A stretch of 64,000 bases of DNA. It comes from Prinsepia uniflora (lineage: Eukaryota; Streptophyta; Magnoliopsida; Rosales; Rosaceae). Every line of letters starts with the position of its first letter. Position 1 is the first letter of the stretch. Below are positions 11,151 to 22,940 of the stretch, piece by piece. The DNA lies in the NCBI GenBank assembly GCA_032719365.1, contig CM064872.1:49646252-49710251 (forward strand), read 5' to 3'. The notes beneath the pieces were generated by a model that made no database searches, had not been told where the DNA came from, and worked only from the letters and a program-made list of their open reading frames with translations. The position numbers and the translations under genes are program-made.

Positions 11151-14100
11151 TGATACAATCTCTTGTATGATTTCGTTTATATAAATATGTTCATAATGTA
11201 AATATCATTTTTGTACATAATTTTCATACTTGTATGTAAATTGTAATACTTGTTGATAAAAAAAAAATCGTTTTTCATTGTAAAAAAAAAAATTAATAAT
11301 AAAAATAAAAATAAAGTTTTACAATTTCCAAAAATAAAAACAAAATAAAAATAATTTGTTTCGAAAAAATAATAATAATATTATGAATAATTCATTTTTC
11401 AAACTAGTCTTGGTTATATGTGGATCACTTGTGCTCGGAGTTTAGATCTTGATCTTTAATGGAATAGGTGAAATTTCATCTGTTAACTTACTCTTAAACC
11501 GTTAATGGCCCTTAAAAGTCATGAGGATGGGGCGGAGTTTGTTAACACTTGAGTTATCTTGGAACGAATACATGTCTGCCCTTAGTAAGAAATTTTCAAT
11601 GGTGATGTCTAGGACATGACATAATGCATGCTATAGGCCAACTTTGAGAAGCAGGATTTCAGAGTCCCAAAACCATTTTCAGATTTGAGAAATAGAACTT
11701 TGGAGATTCAAAATCATCCTCCCTTTACATGTATTTTTTATACTTGGTCACTTTGGACTTGCCTAAACAAGGACAATTGTTCGAATTCCAAGATAATGAC
11801 TTAGGCCGAACGGACGTAGAAGTCTCCATCTAAACTTTGAACCTATGTGACCCATATATAGTTTTGACTTCCCAACGTATAAATGGTTTCCTATTAAATG
11901 TTTCAAAGTTGCATGAATCCCAAGACCCTTTTCTTCAAAATATTACTTTCGGGAACAGGTGGTGGCCAACTTGTTTACTTTCACCTTAACCCTTCGTGAT
12001 GTGTGGATTTCATCAACACACATTGTAGACTCAAATCTATGGACATGAGGTTGGGGCGGACGTTATAAACACTTGGGTTTGGTAAATCCACTTTGAAAAC
12101 TTCCATCGGTTGGTTATGGTGTCTAGGATGGTTATGACTGGTGACAAGTGGGGGACTAAGAAAGAGAACTCTAATGGAGTACATACCCTAGCCAGGTTAG
12201 CCTCAGGGTGTTCTTGAAATTATTCCTTGCTTCTCGTGTAACATCTATCCCAACTAGCCATGATTAACGTTGAATCGTGGAAGTGATTGAAGTGTATTTA
12301 TCAGTACGCACAAGTCGTAAGCCAAGGAAAGTACTATGAGAAGTGAAGTGGGAAAGTTATTCATGTCACTCTAAGACTATATCTATTGCATTGGTAGATT
12401 GAATACCCTCCACGCGGTTTCATGATGCTCGGATTTCACCACCATACCCCCTATGAGTAAGTGAATCTAGGGAAGTGAGATCGAAGGTGCAAGCCATTCT
12501 TTTCATGCACTGTCATGTAACTCTTTTGTCTTATGCAGGTTCCAACGATTTCGCTCTTATGCATTCACACAATTCTTCATGTATACTTTTCTGTGTTACC
12601 TTAATTTGAACGTTTTTGGAACTTGTTCCTTTGCATGCCATTTTCGTGACTTTACCATGCATATTCTTAAATTGTTTATACTTCTTTGCTTCTCACTTGT
12701 ATATAACCCGTTCTTTGTACATACAATTTTTTGTATGTATATTCTTTGTTCTATATCTCGTCTTCTTTTCATGTACATATTCTCATCTAACTCCCTCGAA
12801 GGAACACTCAATATGCAATTCACTTAATCTAAGGCCTATGAACTAGACTTGGGGGCGCCCTTGTTAAGGAGATAGCACATGAACTTGACCCTCAGATTCA
12901 AAATGGATTGACACCTTACCTAAAGGCAATTGGTGAGCAAGATGTGGAGTTCGAAAGAGTGCATAGGTCTCACATTGTATGAGTTGATTGAAGCACTTCG
13001 TCTAGGCTAAAGATGTTAAATTCAAGCACTTGTTGGGAGGCAGTCCAATGGAGGAGTCTACAACAAATTTGCATTCTCTTCCCTTATCTTTTAATTTCGT
13101 TTGCTTTTATTTTCATAGTTATTTTCATTAAACTCTATTTCATACTTCATTCTATGTTTTTACTTTAATACATAGAGAATAATGTCGGATTTAAGTGTGG
13201 GGGAAAAGTTTACAATTTTTTTTTGTTTTTTTTTAAATTGTTATTTTTTTAAAAAAAAAATTAAAAAAAATAAAATATGTTTTTTCAAAAAAATTGTTTT
13301 CACAAAAATTGTTTAAAAAAAGGAAAAATATCGAACTCACTTTTTCTAAACTTGTTTTCAAAAACAAAAACAAAAAAAAAATTCAATCGTTTTCAAAAAA
13401 AAAAAATTTCCAAAATTGTCACGTTTTTTTCAAATTGTTTTCAACCAAATCTTTTTCTAAAACTTTTTCAAAAAAAAAAAGAAAAGAAAATTCAACCAAA
13501 TTTTTTTTTTGTTTCTTTTAAATACTTCTTGCACAAAAAAAAACAATACACAAAATTTTGTGTGTTTTATGTCTTTGTTTTTAAGAGTTTTAGGATGCCC
13601 TTAACCTGTCGATGATAATAATTAAAAGAAAAAAAAGGGATAAGACATGGCTAAAAGATGATCACTAAACTTGAATTCATTTGGTAATACTTTGTGATTA
13701 AGTGTTTATGACTTGTAGTAGATGATACATGTTAAACCGGTACAAAAACGAGTATGTTAAGATATGTATCAATCATATGAACCCTATGTTAGTTTTAGAG
13801 CCTTATATACTTCTTTGTTGAATGATTCATAGGAGTTCTTTGTTTAAATTGATATGCATATGCATCATAACTGCTTGTCATAACTTTTAATGAACTCTAG
13901 CGTACTAGAACTTATTCTATGTGAATGTCAAAGCTTTTAAGTCAATAAACTCTCTGATCTTGGACATGATTAAGGCATTAGGGTTAACACCACATATCTA
14001 AATATACATGTCCCTAATTATTCGCACAAGTGTGACTCCCCTAGTTTAACCATTTTGAGCCTACATTGAGCCTTTCTTTCATCACCCAAAACATCTATTT

Positions 14101-15124
14101 ATGTGATCCTAGTATAGACATCATTTACCCTGTTCTAAAGATTTGGTTGAAGACTTCAACATGGCATGAAAAAAAAAAAGATTTGATGTTTGAAGACTTG
14201 TATGTGTTCATAGGGAATGACTTGCTCAAACTACGTTGTAATACATAGAATTACCATGAAAATAAAAAAAAAATGAGAGAGAGAGAGAAAAAAATGTGAT
14301 AAAAAAAAAGAGAGGAAAAGAACGAAAAAGAAAAAAAAAATTGAAAAGCACAATGTTTTGAATATCTCGAAAGTTATAAATTTTTGAGTTTGAGTTAAGT
14401 CCCCTATATTTGTGAATTCAGAAAGATTGAAGATTTCGGCCTTTACCTTATTTGCAATGCTCAAGGACGTGTAAAGTATTTGTTAGAAACTAGCAAAGTC
14501 TAAGTGTTGGGGTATTAGAAGCACTTATGCCTATGTGATGGAGCCTTTGGTTGAGTATTGAAACTAATTTGAACATCACTTATTCTAAATATTCATTGCC
14601 TCTACACCTAACCCCATTACAACCTTCACTAAAGACCTTATAATCCTTGAGATGAGTAAATTTTGATTAGTTGAGTCAATTATTTGGGTGAACTTATGAT
14701 TTTGGTTCATTTGTGCAAGTAAGTTACTTTCTTATGGTTTATGTTTGAAATTTTTATGAAGTTTTTACTTTCTATTATGTGAGCATCTTTCTCACATACC
14801 TTGAGTGCAAACACAAACCTCTATACACATTGAGTGGAAATCACGAGTGCATATCCCTCTGAATTGATTCATACTTGCTTTATTCATGTTGAGATATATT
14901 TCACCAAGTTTACTCATTGTCTTACTTGTAAAGATATTTTGTTATGGTGTATTAACGTTTGAATTTCATATTTTACATAGCTTATTAGTGTAAATCTTTG
15001 ATGCCATACTAATGTTAATACAATTTTAGACAAATGATTAAGGGCTTAGTAGTTTTTGTTTTTAAGAAAAAAAAGTTTTCAAAGCTTTAGTTTGTTTTGG
15101 TATTTTCTAAGGATTAGCAAAGTC
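11151..15124 (+). other. Non-coding internal region of the Athila/Tat-like element
   Basis: Four kilobases with no retroviral domain in any frame. At 13200-13520 it is a dense mosaic of A and T runs, and 14260-14340 is purine-rich. Polypurine-like phrases recur: AAGTGTGGGGGAAAAG at about 13192, GTCTAAGTGTTGGGGTATTAG near 14499, and the working copy at 15125. These suggest earlier nested or duplicated 3' ends. Confidence 0.6.
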
Positions 15125-15138
15125 TAAGTGTGGGGGTA
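15125..15138 (+). other. Polypurine tract of the Athila/Tat-like element
   Basis: TAAGTGTGGGGGTA lies just before the TGATAAG start of the 3' LTR. Confidence 0.75.
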
Positions 15139-15140
15139 TT

Positions 15141-16288
15141 TGATAAGACTTGAATTAAACATCATTTTATACCCTTTATGCTTATCTTTTAATGTTTAAA
15201 TGCCAAACAATAGGAGAAAATAATATATTTTGTGAAAAATGTGCATAATTGGATTAATCTCAGAATTACGAAAATTTAGGAGAAAGAATGACAGCCCAGA
15301 AACCCATTTTGGCGCGTGCCTATTGGGCTGCCCATCTGGAATTCGGTGCGCCCCTCATGAACCCGTTCTACCAGCTTCGGCGTGCATGTAAGTGTTTCCA
15401 GCCTACCCCTTGCCTTAGGACGTTGACTAACCGCTGACCGCCGAACCTCTCTTGCTCCATTCGGCCAACGCTTACCGAATCACCTCCTAGCTTAGTGTGG
15501 CGTTGACCTACACTGTTGACCACCGAAATTCAGCCAAATTTCGATGGGCGTCCATCGAAAATTCTCTCATGTTGATTCCAGCACCTTTTTCCTTCCTTTT
15601 TGAAGAAAATTTGTCCAATTTATGTTAGAATTTGTTTCCTTTTCATCTAGAAAACTTTTTTAATTAGGATTTTAATTTCCTTTGGTTTTTAGGAGCTTTG
15701 TAACCCTATTTAAAGGGATTTTCTTCTCATTTTTAATAGTGGCTCATTCTTTGTACCCAAACTATGTCAAAAATAATTCTCCCTTTCCTTTAAGGACGAA
15801 ATTCCTTGTGCAAAAGTAAATTACACCATCCTCTACAATTCATGATCCTCCATTGACATATAAGGCGAATTCCTGAGTGTCTCACCAAAGAATGTTGAAC
15901 CACCTAACATCTATAGGGTGAATTCCCAAGGATTCAAATTGTAACTCAACTTTTTTACTTTGTAGTCTTCACTTTGCATTTGAATATCGAACTTATGGAT
16001 TGATTTTTAATATTATTATGGTTTTATATTTTATATTAAAGATGAGGTTACCACGTGTAAATAATAGATTAGGATGGATTAGATTAGTTTAGGATAGTTA
16101 ATCACATAGGACATTAGAAACAATCAATTACCCCCTAATTAAATAATCAAACGATAATCATGCTTAGGTACCCTAAATCTCCGGTTAAGAACGATCCCTA
16201 CTTATCAATGCTACAATCTACAAAAAAACGGTTTTAATTTGCATATGTTTTTATTAAGTGTTGAGTGTGACTTGGTGTCTACTTTAAA
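15141..16288 (+). repeat. 3' LTR of the Athila/Tat-like element, 3'-truncated
   Basis: It starts TGATAAGACTTG after the polypurine tract. Its last 200 bp match the 5' LTR remnant, but similarity stops at ACTTTAA near 16286, about 30-40 bp before the expected CA end. Its open frames carry no protein motif. Confidence 0.75.
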
Positions 16289-17047
16289 GGAAAGGGATAA
16301 GGCCAAAAAAATAATTAACACACATTTTTGACATATTGGTGAGTCCCATTTGGGACATCAAACCAGTAACTCATTCATTTCGAACAACACAGTTAAAATA
16401 ATAGGTCCTACTCACTTTATTAACCCATAGAACAGAGTCCTATTTCCTCCATTCAATTTTCAGGGACTGCAAACCCTAAAATGTAGACATTTTTCTTTCA
16501 AATTTATGTGCATGCTACGATCCTGGTTTCAAACATTTACAACTAATCCTGTTTTCTTCATCACAATCACTAAGAAATAAAACAGACTACCAACCGAATC
16601 ACCCTTACCTCCGAGAATAACCCCCCGCCTTGTTTGCTAAGCCCACGGAAGGCCATTGGTCGTAAGCGTCTGCTGCGAGTCTCCTACCACTGGAGTTAAA
16701 CTACTTTTGGAGCCCATTTACAAGATTCGACTTTGGAATCTTGTTCAGCGTGGTGGATATCTCCAACAGAAACGTTTATAGTTTTTTTTTTTTTTACGGC
16801 AAGTTTTACTCGTCGGTCTAAGCACGTCCGACCCTTTCTTCAAGAAGCTAATTTTGCGAGTTTATACTATTGCAATTACTAAATATAAACACAAAATTGT
16901 GTCAAAGCCGTTAGCCAAATCATTACTAAAACAACCCATTTTCATAGGTGCAGCCAATAATTAAATTATATTAAATTTGTGTTTAAAATTTTCAGCTTTT
17001 TCCTAACATTTATGTATCAATATAAATAAATAAATAATTATATATAT
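16289..17047. other. Unassigned DNA
   Basis: No coding region or repeat family was recognised. It includes an eleven-base or longer T run near 16785. It forms the left flank of the hAT element, whose target-site copy sits at 17048-17055. Confidence 0.4.
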
Positions 17048-17069
17048 ACGTATATGGGTGGTTGCAGTT

Positions 17070-17185
17070 CGGTAACCGCGACTTTTTGCCCAAACCGTAA
17101 ACCGACCGTGTTTTGCGGTTTACCGCATTGCGGTAAACTGCAAAATGCGGTCGGTTACCATGAATTAGCGGTTTAAAACCGCAAG
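17070..17185. repeat. Left subterminal GCGGT repeat cluster of the hAT element
   Basis: Multiple direct and inverted copies of GCGGT / ACCGC and CGGTTTACCGC occur within 115 bp next to the element end. By analogy with Ac these are candidate transposase-binding sites. Confidence 0.7.
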
Positions 17186-17588
17186 TTCTTTTTGTGTCAT
17201 AAAAATCCAACTTCTCAAGCATCACAACCTAAAGAAAATTAAAGTTCAATTCCAAGCATTCCAATTAAAGTTAAAACTTCTCAAGCATTCAAATTCCAAA
17301 TTCTTTAAAGTTACAAACGAAAAGGAAAATACAATGCAAAATGAATTAAAGTTACAACCCAAAAGAAAATCCAATTTAAGGTTAATTAAAGTTACAAACT
17401 AAAAGAAAAATGCAATGCACCAATATTACAAACTAAAGTTACAAACTCAAGTGTTGGTGGTGGTGAGTGGATTTGATGAACCCCGTTGTGTTGTTTGAGC
17501 ACCAATGCTATCTACAAATAAAACAACATAAGTTTAGTACATTTTATTATAAGAAGAAGCATAAATAACATGAGCAAAAATAAACTAA

Positions 17589-19715
17589 TTACTTACAAGT
17601 TGTCATATATTCCATTTCCTTGTAGAATTCAACCTCATCATCCGTTGGTTCCTTGTAAAAGGAAAATTCGTCCGCTCTAAGCCAATCACTAGTACACACT
17701 AATGCCTCTACCATTTTAGGATGCAAAGAACTTCTAAAAGGATCCACAATCCTCTTACCTAGGCTAAAAGCATTTTCACTAGCAACCGTAGAACTTGGAA
17801 TTGCAAAGATATCCTTGGCAACTTGTGAAAGAATAGGATATCTTGTTTGGTTCCCTTTCCACCAATTCAAGATATTGAATTGTTTTCTCAAGGGGTTCTC
17901 AAAAGGATCCGTCAAGTATTTATCCACTTCATTGGATATCTCAACGGATTGCTCATCCTTCCTCTTTTGCACAAGTTGTTGCATTAGTTGAAATGTGACA
18001 TCAACATCATCACCAATTTGTGCAACCTCATCATCAATCTCATCCTCATCAATTTGGCTCACACCCCCTCCAATCCCTTTATACTCATTATACAATTCAT
18101 TCAAACACTTTACAACCTCCTTCACAATCTCATCTTGTTTTCTAGAATCTGCCCCAAGATTGCCAAGGCTTATTTGGAGCTTTTGAAGCTTCATCCTTGG
18201 GTCTAGCAAATTGCCCAAAAATATAAGCTTATTCACAACATCAAAGCTGCCCCAATATTTGTCAAATTTCAACTTCATTAAAGATGCTACCCGTTGCATA
18301 GTAGGATTCCTAAGATCCTTCATTTTAGCTTCTATTTGAACTTGTAAGGCAACCAATTCTAAGAAAATTATTGGGGATGTACAAGTTTTGGTTGCACTAA
18401 GTTTCAATGTAGCATCATAAAAGTTTTTGAGAAAATGCACAAAAGCTAATGCCTTCTCCCAATCATCATCTTTTGGAGGTCCCACTCTCTTCACCATCAC
18501 TTTCTTAACTTTTTCTTCCTCTAGAAAGTAAGCTTGAAACACCTCACAAGAATATGCCATCTTCTCAAAGACTTGCCTATATTTGAATGCACCTTCAAGC
18601 ATTTTATAGGTTGCATTCCACCTTGTAGGCACATCCATTGGCACATTTGCCATCTTGTCCATCCCACATGCAATGGCAAACTCTCTAAACTTATCCAACC
18701 TCGCCGGAGAAGAGTGAATAAACTTCACACAATTTCTTATACCCTCAATTGAGCCACTAAGCTCCTTCAACCCATCCTTAACAATTAAATTAAGAATGTG
18801 ACAAGCACACCTCAAGTGCAAGTACTTCCCATCCAACATTAAGGTGTTCATTGACTTTAGGCTTTCTTCCATGTACTCAACCGCCCCATCATTGGCGGAA
18901 GAATTATCAACGGTAATTGTGAACACTTTATGTATGCCCCAATCCGTCAAACATGCATCTAGGGTTTTTCCTATGTCAATGCCCTTATGACTAGTGATCT
19001 TTGTGAAGCTAATTATTCTTTTGTGCAAGTTCCAATCACTATCCATGAAGTGGATCGTCACAACCACGTAATTTATGTTTTGGATCGATGTCCAAGTATC
19101 GGTTGTGATACTAACTCTTTGCTCACCAATCACACTTATTATCTTTTCCTTTTCAACCATGAATAACTCCCACACCCCCTTGGCAACCTTCTTCCTACTT
19201 GGTACCTTGAAACGAGGTTGCTCCTCGTTCATCATTTCCTTAAAACCCGAGCCCTAGACGACTCTAAAAGGTTGCTCATCCTTAATGATGAACTTCACAA
19301 CCTTTAACTCACATTTTTTCTTATTGAATGTGTGAGGAATCAATCCACTACCCATTGTATCTGTTGTCAAAGAAGGTTGATTTGCATCACCTTGTTGTTG
19401 ATAGAGAGGAGAGAGCTTGCATCTCCTCTCTATGTGATTTTTTAAACCTGTTGTCCCATTTTTTCTAGGGTCCACCGGCATCTCCAATTTTCAATAATTG
19501 CAAACCCCTATAACCTTCTCTACCCCACTACCATCCTTCTTTATTTGTTTTGTGCAATGTAACCACACAATCGATTTTGGGGCTTTCCTCTTATCTCCCA
19601 CCACAAGCCCCTCGCGTGTGGTATTTTGTGTTTGAGTTGGAGATTGTGTTTCGGGTGTATCGGTTTGTGTTTGAGGATTAAAGGCATTAGGTGTGTTAGA
19701 GTGGCTAGACTCCAT
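17589..19715 (-). pseudogene. hAT transposase with BED zinc finger, two in-frame stops
   Basis: In intact elements this enzyme cuts and pastes the transposon. One continuous minus-strand frame of 709 codons, stop included, runs from ATG at 19715 to the stop at 17589. Codons 40-105 resemble a BED zinc finger (VWLHCTKQIK, VCNY, then HIERRC). The catalytic region includes SITTDTWTS and TVDNSSAND, each with a likely catalytic Asp, then LRCACHILNLIVKDGL and VPTRWNATYKMLEGAF. The C-terminal dimerisation domain contains VDKYL, FNILNWWKGN and ASENAFSLGKRIVDPFRSSL. TGA at 19491-19493 replaces what should be the second Cys of the finger, and TAG at 19254-19256 lies between finger and catalytic core. 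The catalytic part alone remains open for 548 codons. Confidence 0.93.
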
Positions 19716-20517
19716 CTATAACACAACACAACACAAAAACAACAACATAAAAGAATATTAATAACAAATACAACTCAACCAAATTACAACACAACAACAA
19801 ATTAAACTTAAAAAAAAACAGAATTTAATTAACATGCAGATTCAAAAACAGAATTTAATTAACATTAACATATTCAAAACCAAGCTCAAAACATTAACAG
19901 ATTCCAGAATTAACATTAACAGATTCAAAACAACATTAACAGATTCAAGAAAAATAATGTAAAGAGTGGTATTTGTTGGAGCAGCAACTGACTGGTAGTA
20001 GGCGACCTCTTTTACAAAAAAAAATGTAGAGAACTCATCAAGAAAACCCAATCTGTAGAGTGAAAGATTGCTTGAAGTGTAATTAAGAAAACCCATCAAA
20101 TTGAATGGGTTGATAATACTCTTCTTCTAGACTAATTAGCCGTCCCATAAATGAAAGGGATTCAAGTTGATTATATCATTATCATCAATCTATTCCACAC
20201 ACTAACATTAAGATGATGCCAAAACCAAATACAAAAATACAGAACTTACCTCTGCAAAACCAAATGCTCCAAGCTATCAAAACAGAAATCTCCAAACCAT
20301 TAATTCACTTCAGCAACAATCCCTGCAAAAATCAAATTTGACATTAGAAATTCCCAATTAAAACCTAAATTTCGAAACCCTAACTTTGAAACAATCAATT
20401 TCAGAAATCAGGAACACAATAATTTACCTCCAAATCAACCAAGACAGACTTGAGAGAGGCTGAGAGCGGCTGTTAAACTTGACAGTGGTGGCTGGCGGGT
20501 TTGAGTTAAGCTTGAGA

Positions 20518-20559
20518 CACAGAGAGAGAGAGATAGAGAGAGAGAGAGAGGGAGAGAGA

Positions 20560-20604
<45 letters not shown>
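20518..20604 (+). repeat. GA microsatellite
   Basis: A nearly pure (GA)n tract of about 85 bp, with scattered GA-rich DNA to 20770, lies inside the hAT element upstream of its transposase. The Arg/Glu-rich frame across it is an artefact of the repeat. Confidence 0.95.
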
Positions 20605-20608
<4 letters not shown>

Positions 20609-20936
20609 AGTTGAGTGAGCATGGTGGAGGTTCAGTTGAGAGAGAAGAGACAGAACTTAGATTGATAGAGAGAGAGGAGGAGATGAGTTCGATTTGGGTC
20701 TGTGAGAGAGAGCCGATTTTGATAGTTGAGAGAGAGAGACGAATGAGAATCAGAGAGTTGAGATGAGAGAGTGAGATCGCATAAGGAGAGAAGTGAGGCT
20801 TAGGTCTGATTGCATCAACGGCTACGATTAATGGGTGTGAATAGAAAATAAATATTGTATGAAATATATTTTACATAGAATATAAGTATATTATATTCAA
20901 AATAATATATTATAGACAATAATATTTAAAATATAT

Positions 20937-21100
20937 TCGCGGTTTGCGGCAACCACAAGTTTTGAAAATTAAATACCGCAACCGCAACCGCAACCGCAAA
21001 TGCGGTTCGGTTTTCAATACCGCAAATGCAGCTCGGTTTACCGCGATTGCGGTTTCATTGCGGTAAAGTATCGGTCGGTTTTTGCGGTTTTTCAGTTTTT
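20937..21100. repeat. Right subterminal GCGGT repeat cluster of the hAT element
   Basis: Mirror of the left cluster, including a run of CCGCAACCGCAACCGCAACC near 20974 and several GCGGTTTNNNGCGG arrangements, next to the element end at 21120. Confidence 0.7.
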
Positions 21101-21128
21101 CGGTATAAAATGCTACCCCTGCGTATAT

Positions 21129-21569
21129 GTAAAGAAGGGAAGTTTGTGTATGAGCTTTTGGTCCAAACGATCTGCATTAATCGGCACACGGGAATTATGT
21201 ATATAAAAATACTAACATCACTGTTCGAATTGAATTATTAGTAGTGTGTCATTCACGAGCATGGGATAGGTAGTCGCTCTATCCAAGTTCAATTATAAGG
21301 TACATTAATATCGTCTATTGTTTTTAGTTATGAGCATTTACTTTTAGGTGGATACACCACCATAAACATGTATTTATCAGTGTGGACACTTTTTCCAAAT
21401 AATTAAAATGATGACTTTTAAATGTTTTGTTTTCGGCGGATTCTCAATTTGAAATTATTGCATGCCCAAAATATAATATACATGAATTAAGTATTGCAAA
21501 AATTAGAAGTGTAAAAAAAATTAAAAATAAAATAGCTCTATTTCAAACTATATGTTTCTATATCCAAAT
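21129..21569. other. Unassigned DNA
   Basis: No gene or repeat was recognised between the hAT element and the LTR fragment. Confidence 0.4.
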
Positions 21570-21870
21570 ATCTCACCGACCGTATGAAACGATCTGGAAA
21601 TTAAAAAAGGGTAATTCAGGAAAATAAAAATAGAAATTATTCCTTTGCCCTTATAAGGTCAAAAGTTGACTTTATGATTTGGACACTATTTGGATGCTCT
21701 ACGAGAACCGTTACGAAGGTTTCGGAAACCTGAGTCTATATACAAGCGGTATGCCGAAATCGGAGATTGAAACGTTAAGGGTCAAAAGTGACTAGAGGCA
21801 TTTTGGTAATTTTGGACCTCAGAGAATTTTGGATTCCCTCCTTTATCCCTTTCTACCACCGACTTCACCT

Positions 21871-21908
<38 letters not shown>

Positions 21909-22940
21909 CGCGTGTGTGTGTGTGTGTACGTGCACGCGTTTGGTTTGTATATGTGTGTTCAATGGAGAGGAACCAAAAAAGAAGAAAATAATGAGAAACA
22001 AGAGAGAATGAAGAAAAAAGTCACGGAGAAAGAAAGGGAAGAAAAAAAGGAAGACGAAGATGAAAAAGAGAAGGAAATTGAAGTAGAAATAGGGGAGGTG
22101 CATAACTGAAAAACTCGAGAGCCCAAAAAAAACCCTGTGAGGTGTTAGACGATTTGAAACATGAGGAAACTGCAGGAAGGGTAGTGAAACCATTTCTGAA
22201 ACATGGGAAGCTTGAACCGTGAGATAGGGTGAGTTTTCCTTCCTTTCAATATCATAGACCTTCTCCTGAGATCAAATAGATGAATTTTGATGCTTGATTC
22301 GGTGGAAATGGTTGAGTAACGTCCGAGATATGACCAGGTCAAGATCGCGGGTCAAGCCACCTGGTTTTCATTTAACTAGCTCGACCCGCTGGAGGTTCCT
22401 AGTGACAGGACAGCACGTGAGGCTTATGCGAAGAGGCATGTGGTGGTGCGTGTGGGCGCGTTGTGCACTGTTTGGGGTTGTGACCTAAGTTACTTTTGTA
22501 CTACTCGATATTACAAACATGATGATACAGATTTCGAGACGAACTAACATCTTCTCGGGGCAGTATTCACTCTTTGAAGTCTTATATATAATTTTAAATT
22601 CATAATTTAATCTCGAAAATGACGGAAATTAATATAAGGTTAATTAGGATGTTAGTGACCTTTAGTAGTGATTTATGACAGGAGGTACAATTTTCGGAAA
22701 TAACGGAAAAGTACGCAACTCAAAATTCAACTGCATGGACGGTGCATGAGTGGACTTTTATTTTTATTAGTCATATTATGCATGCATATTTAAGTATTTT
22801 ACTTGCTTATTTACATGATTTACACGATGATTGTTTGATTACGATTTTTAAATGATTATTGATGTTTTAACAGGAATTATTTAAAATTCACGTTTTTCTG
22901 AGGCTTTGCATGAACGGTGTTTTGGGCTTAGACTTGGATT
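21570..22940 (+). mobile_element. Old, diverged LTR fragment of the E1/E2 family
   Basis: The order of short matches follows the plus-strand E2 LTR: AAAAGTTGACTTT (near 21660), GAGAACCGTTACG (near 21700), ACAAGCGGTATGCCGAAAT (near 21744), then a GGTTAATTAGGATGTTAGTGACC phrase (near 22637) and a TGCATGGACGGTGCATGAGTGGAC region. Ends are indistinct and the body is highly diverged, so the limits are approximate. No internal region or second LTR was found. Confidence 0.6.
21873..21928 (+). repeat. Compound TG/CG/TG microsatellite
   Basis: A (TG)n tract, then (CG)n at 21901-21911, then (TG)n. This alternating purine-pyrimidine composition favours Z-DNA. It lies inside the diverged LTR fragment. 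Confidence 0.95.

Larger units (their letters stand above)
10911..16288 (+). mobile_element. Non-coding Athila/Tat-like LTR element (LARD type), truncated
   Basis: A truncated 5' LTR (10911-11126) is followed by a tRNA-Asp-type primer site (11132-11150). About 4 kb of AT-rich DNA without gag or pol comes next, then a polypurine tract at 15125-15138 and the 3' LTR (15141-16288). The last ~200 bp of both LTRs align clearly, sharing GGATAGTTAATC, GGACATTAGAAACAATCAAT, GGTTAAGAACGATCCCTACT and GCATATGTTTTTATTAA. The primer type and the GTGTGGGGGTA polypurine motif are characteristic of plant Athila/Tat relatives. Lack of any coding domain makes it a large retrotransposon derivative. Both LTRs are truncated at their outer ends and no target duplication is visible. 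Confidence 0.82.
17056..21120 (-). mobile_element. hAT (Ac-like) DNA transposon, about 4.07 kb
   Basis: A 4-kb element holds a minus-strand hAT transposase pseudogene. The 8-bp flanks ACGTATAT (17048-17055) and GCGTATAT (21121-21128) match at 7 of 8 positions, fitting the 8-bp duplication of hAT elements. The ends are imperfect inverted repeats (GGGTGG on the left, CTACCCCT on the right). Both subterminal regions are packed with GCGGT and ACCGC motifs (17070-17185 and 20937-21100), the clustered binding sites expected for an Ac-like transposase. The exact terminal base is uncertain by one or two positions. Confidence 0.88.

Noticed and set aside
12579..13615. Overlapping Phe/Lys-rich frames
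   Set aside because: They are produced by A/T homopolymers in the non-coding Athila/Tat-like interior.
20479..20766. 95-codon Arg/Glu-rich frame
   Set aside because: Direct translation of the GA microsatellite.
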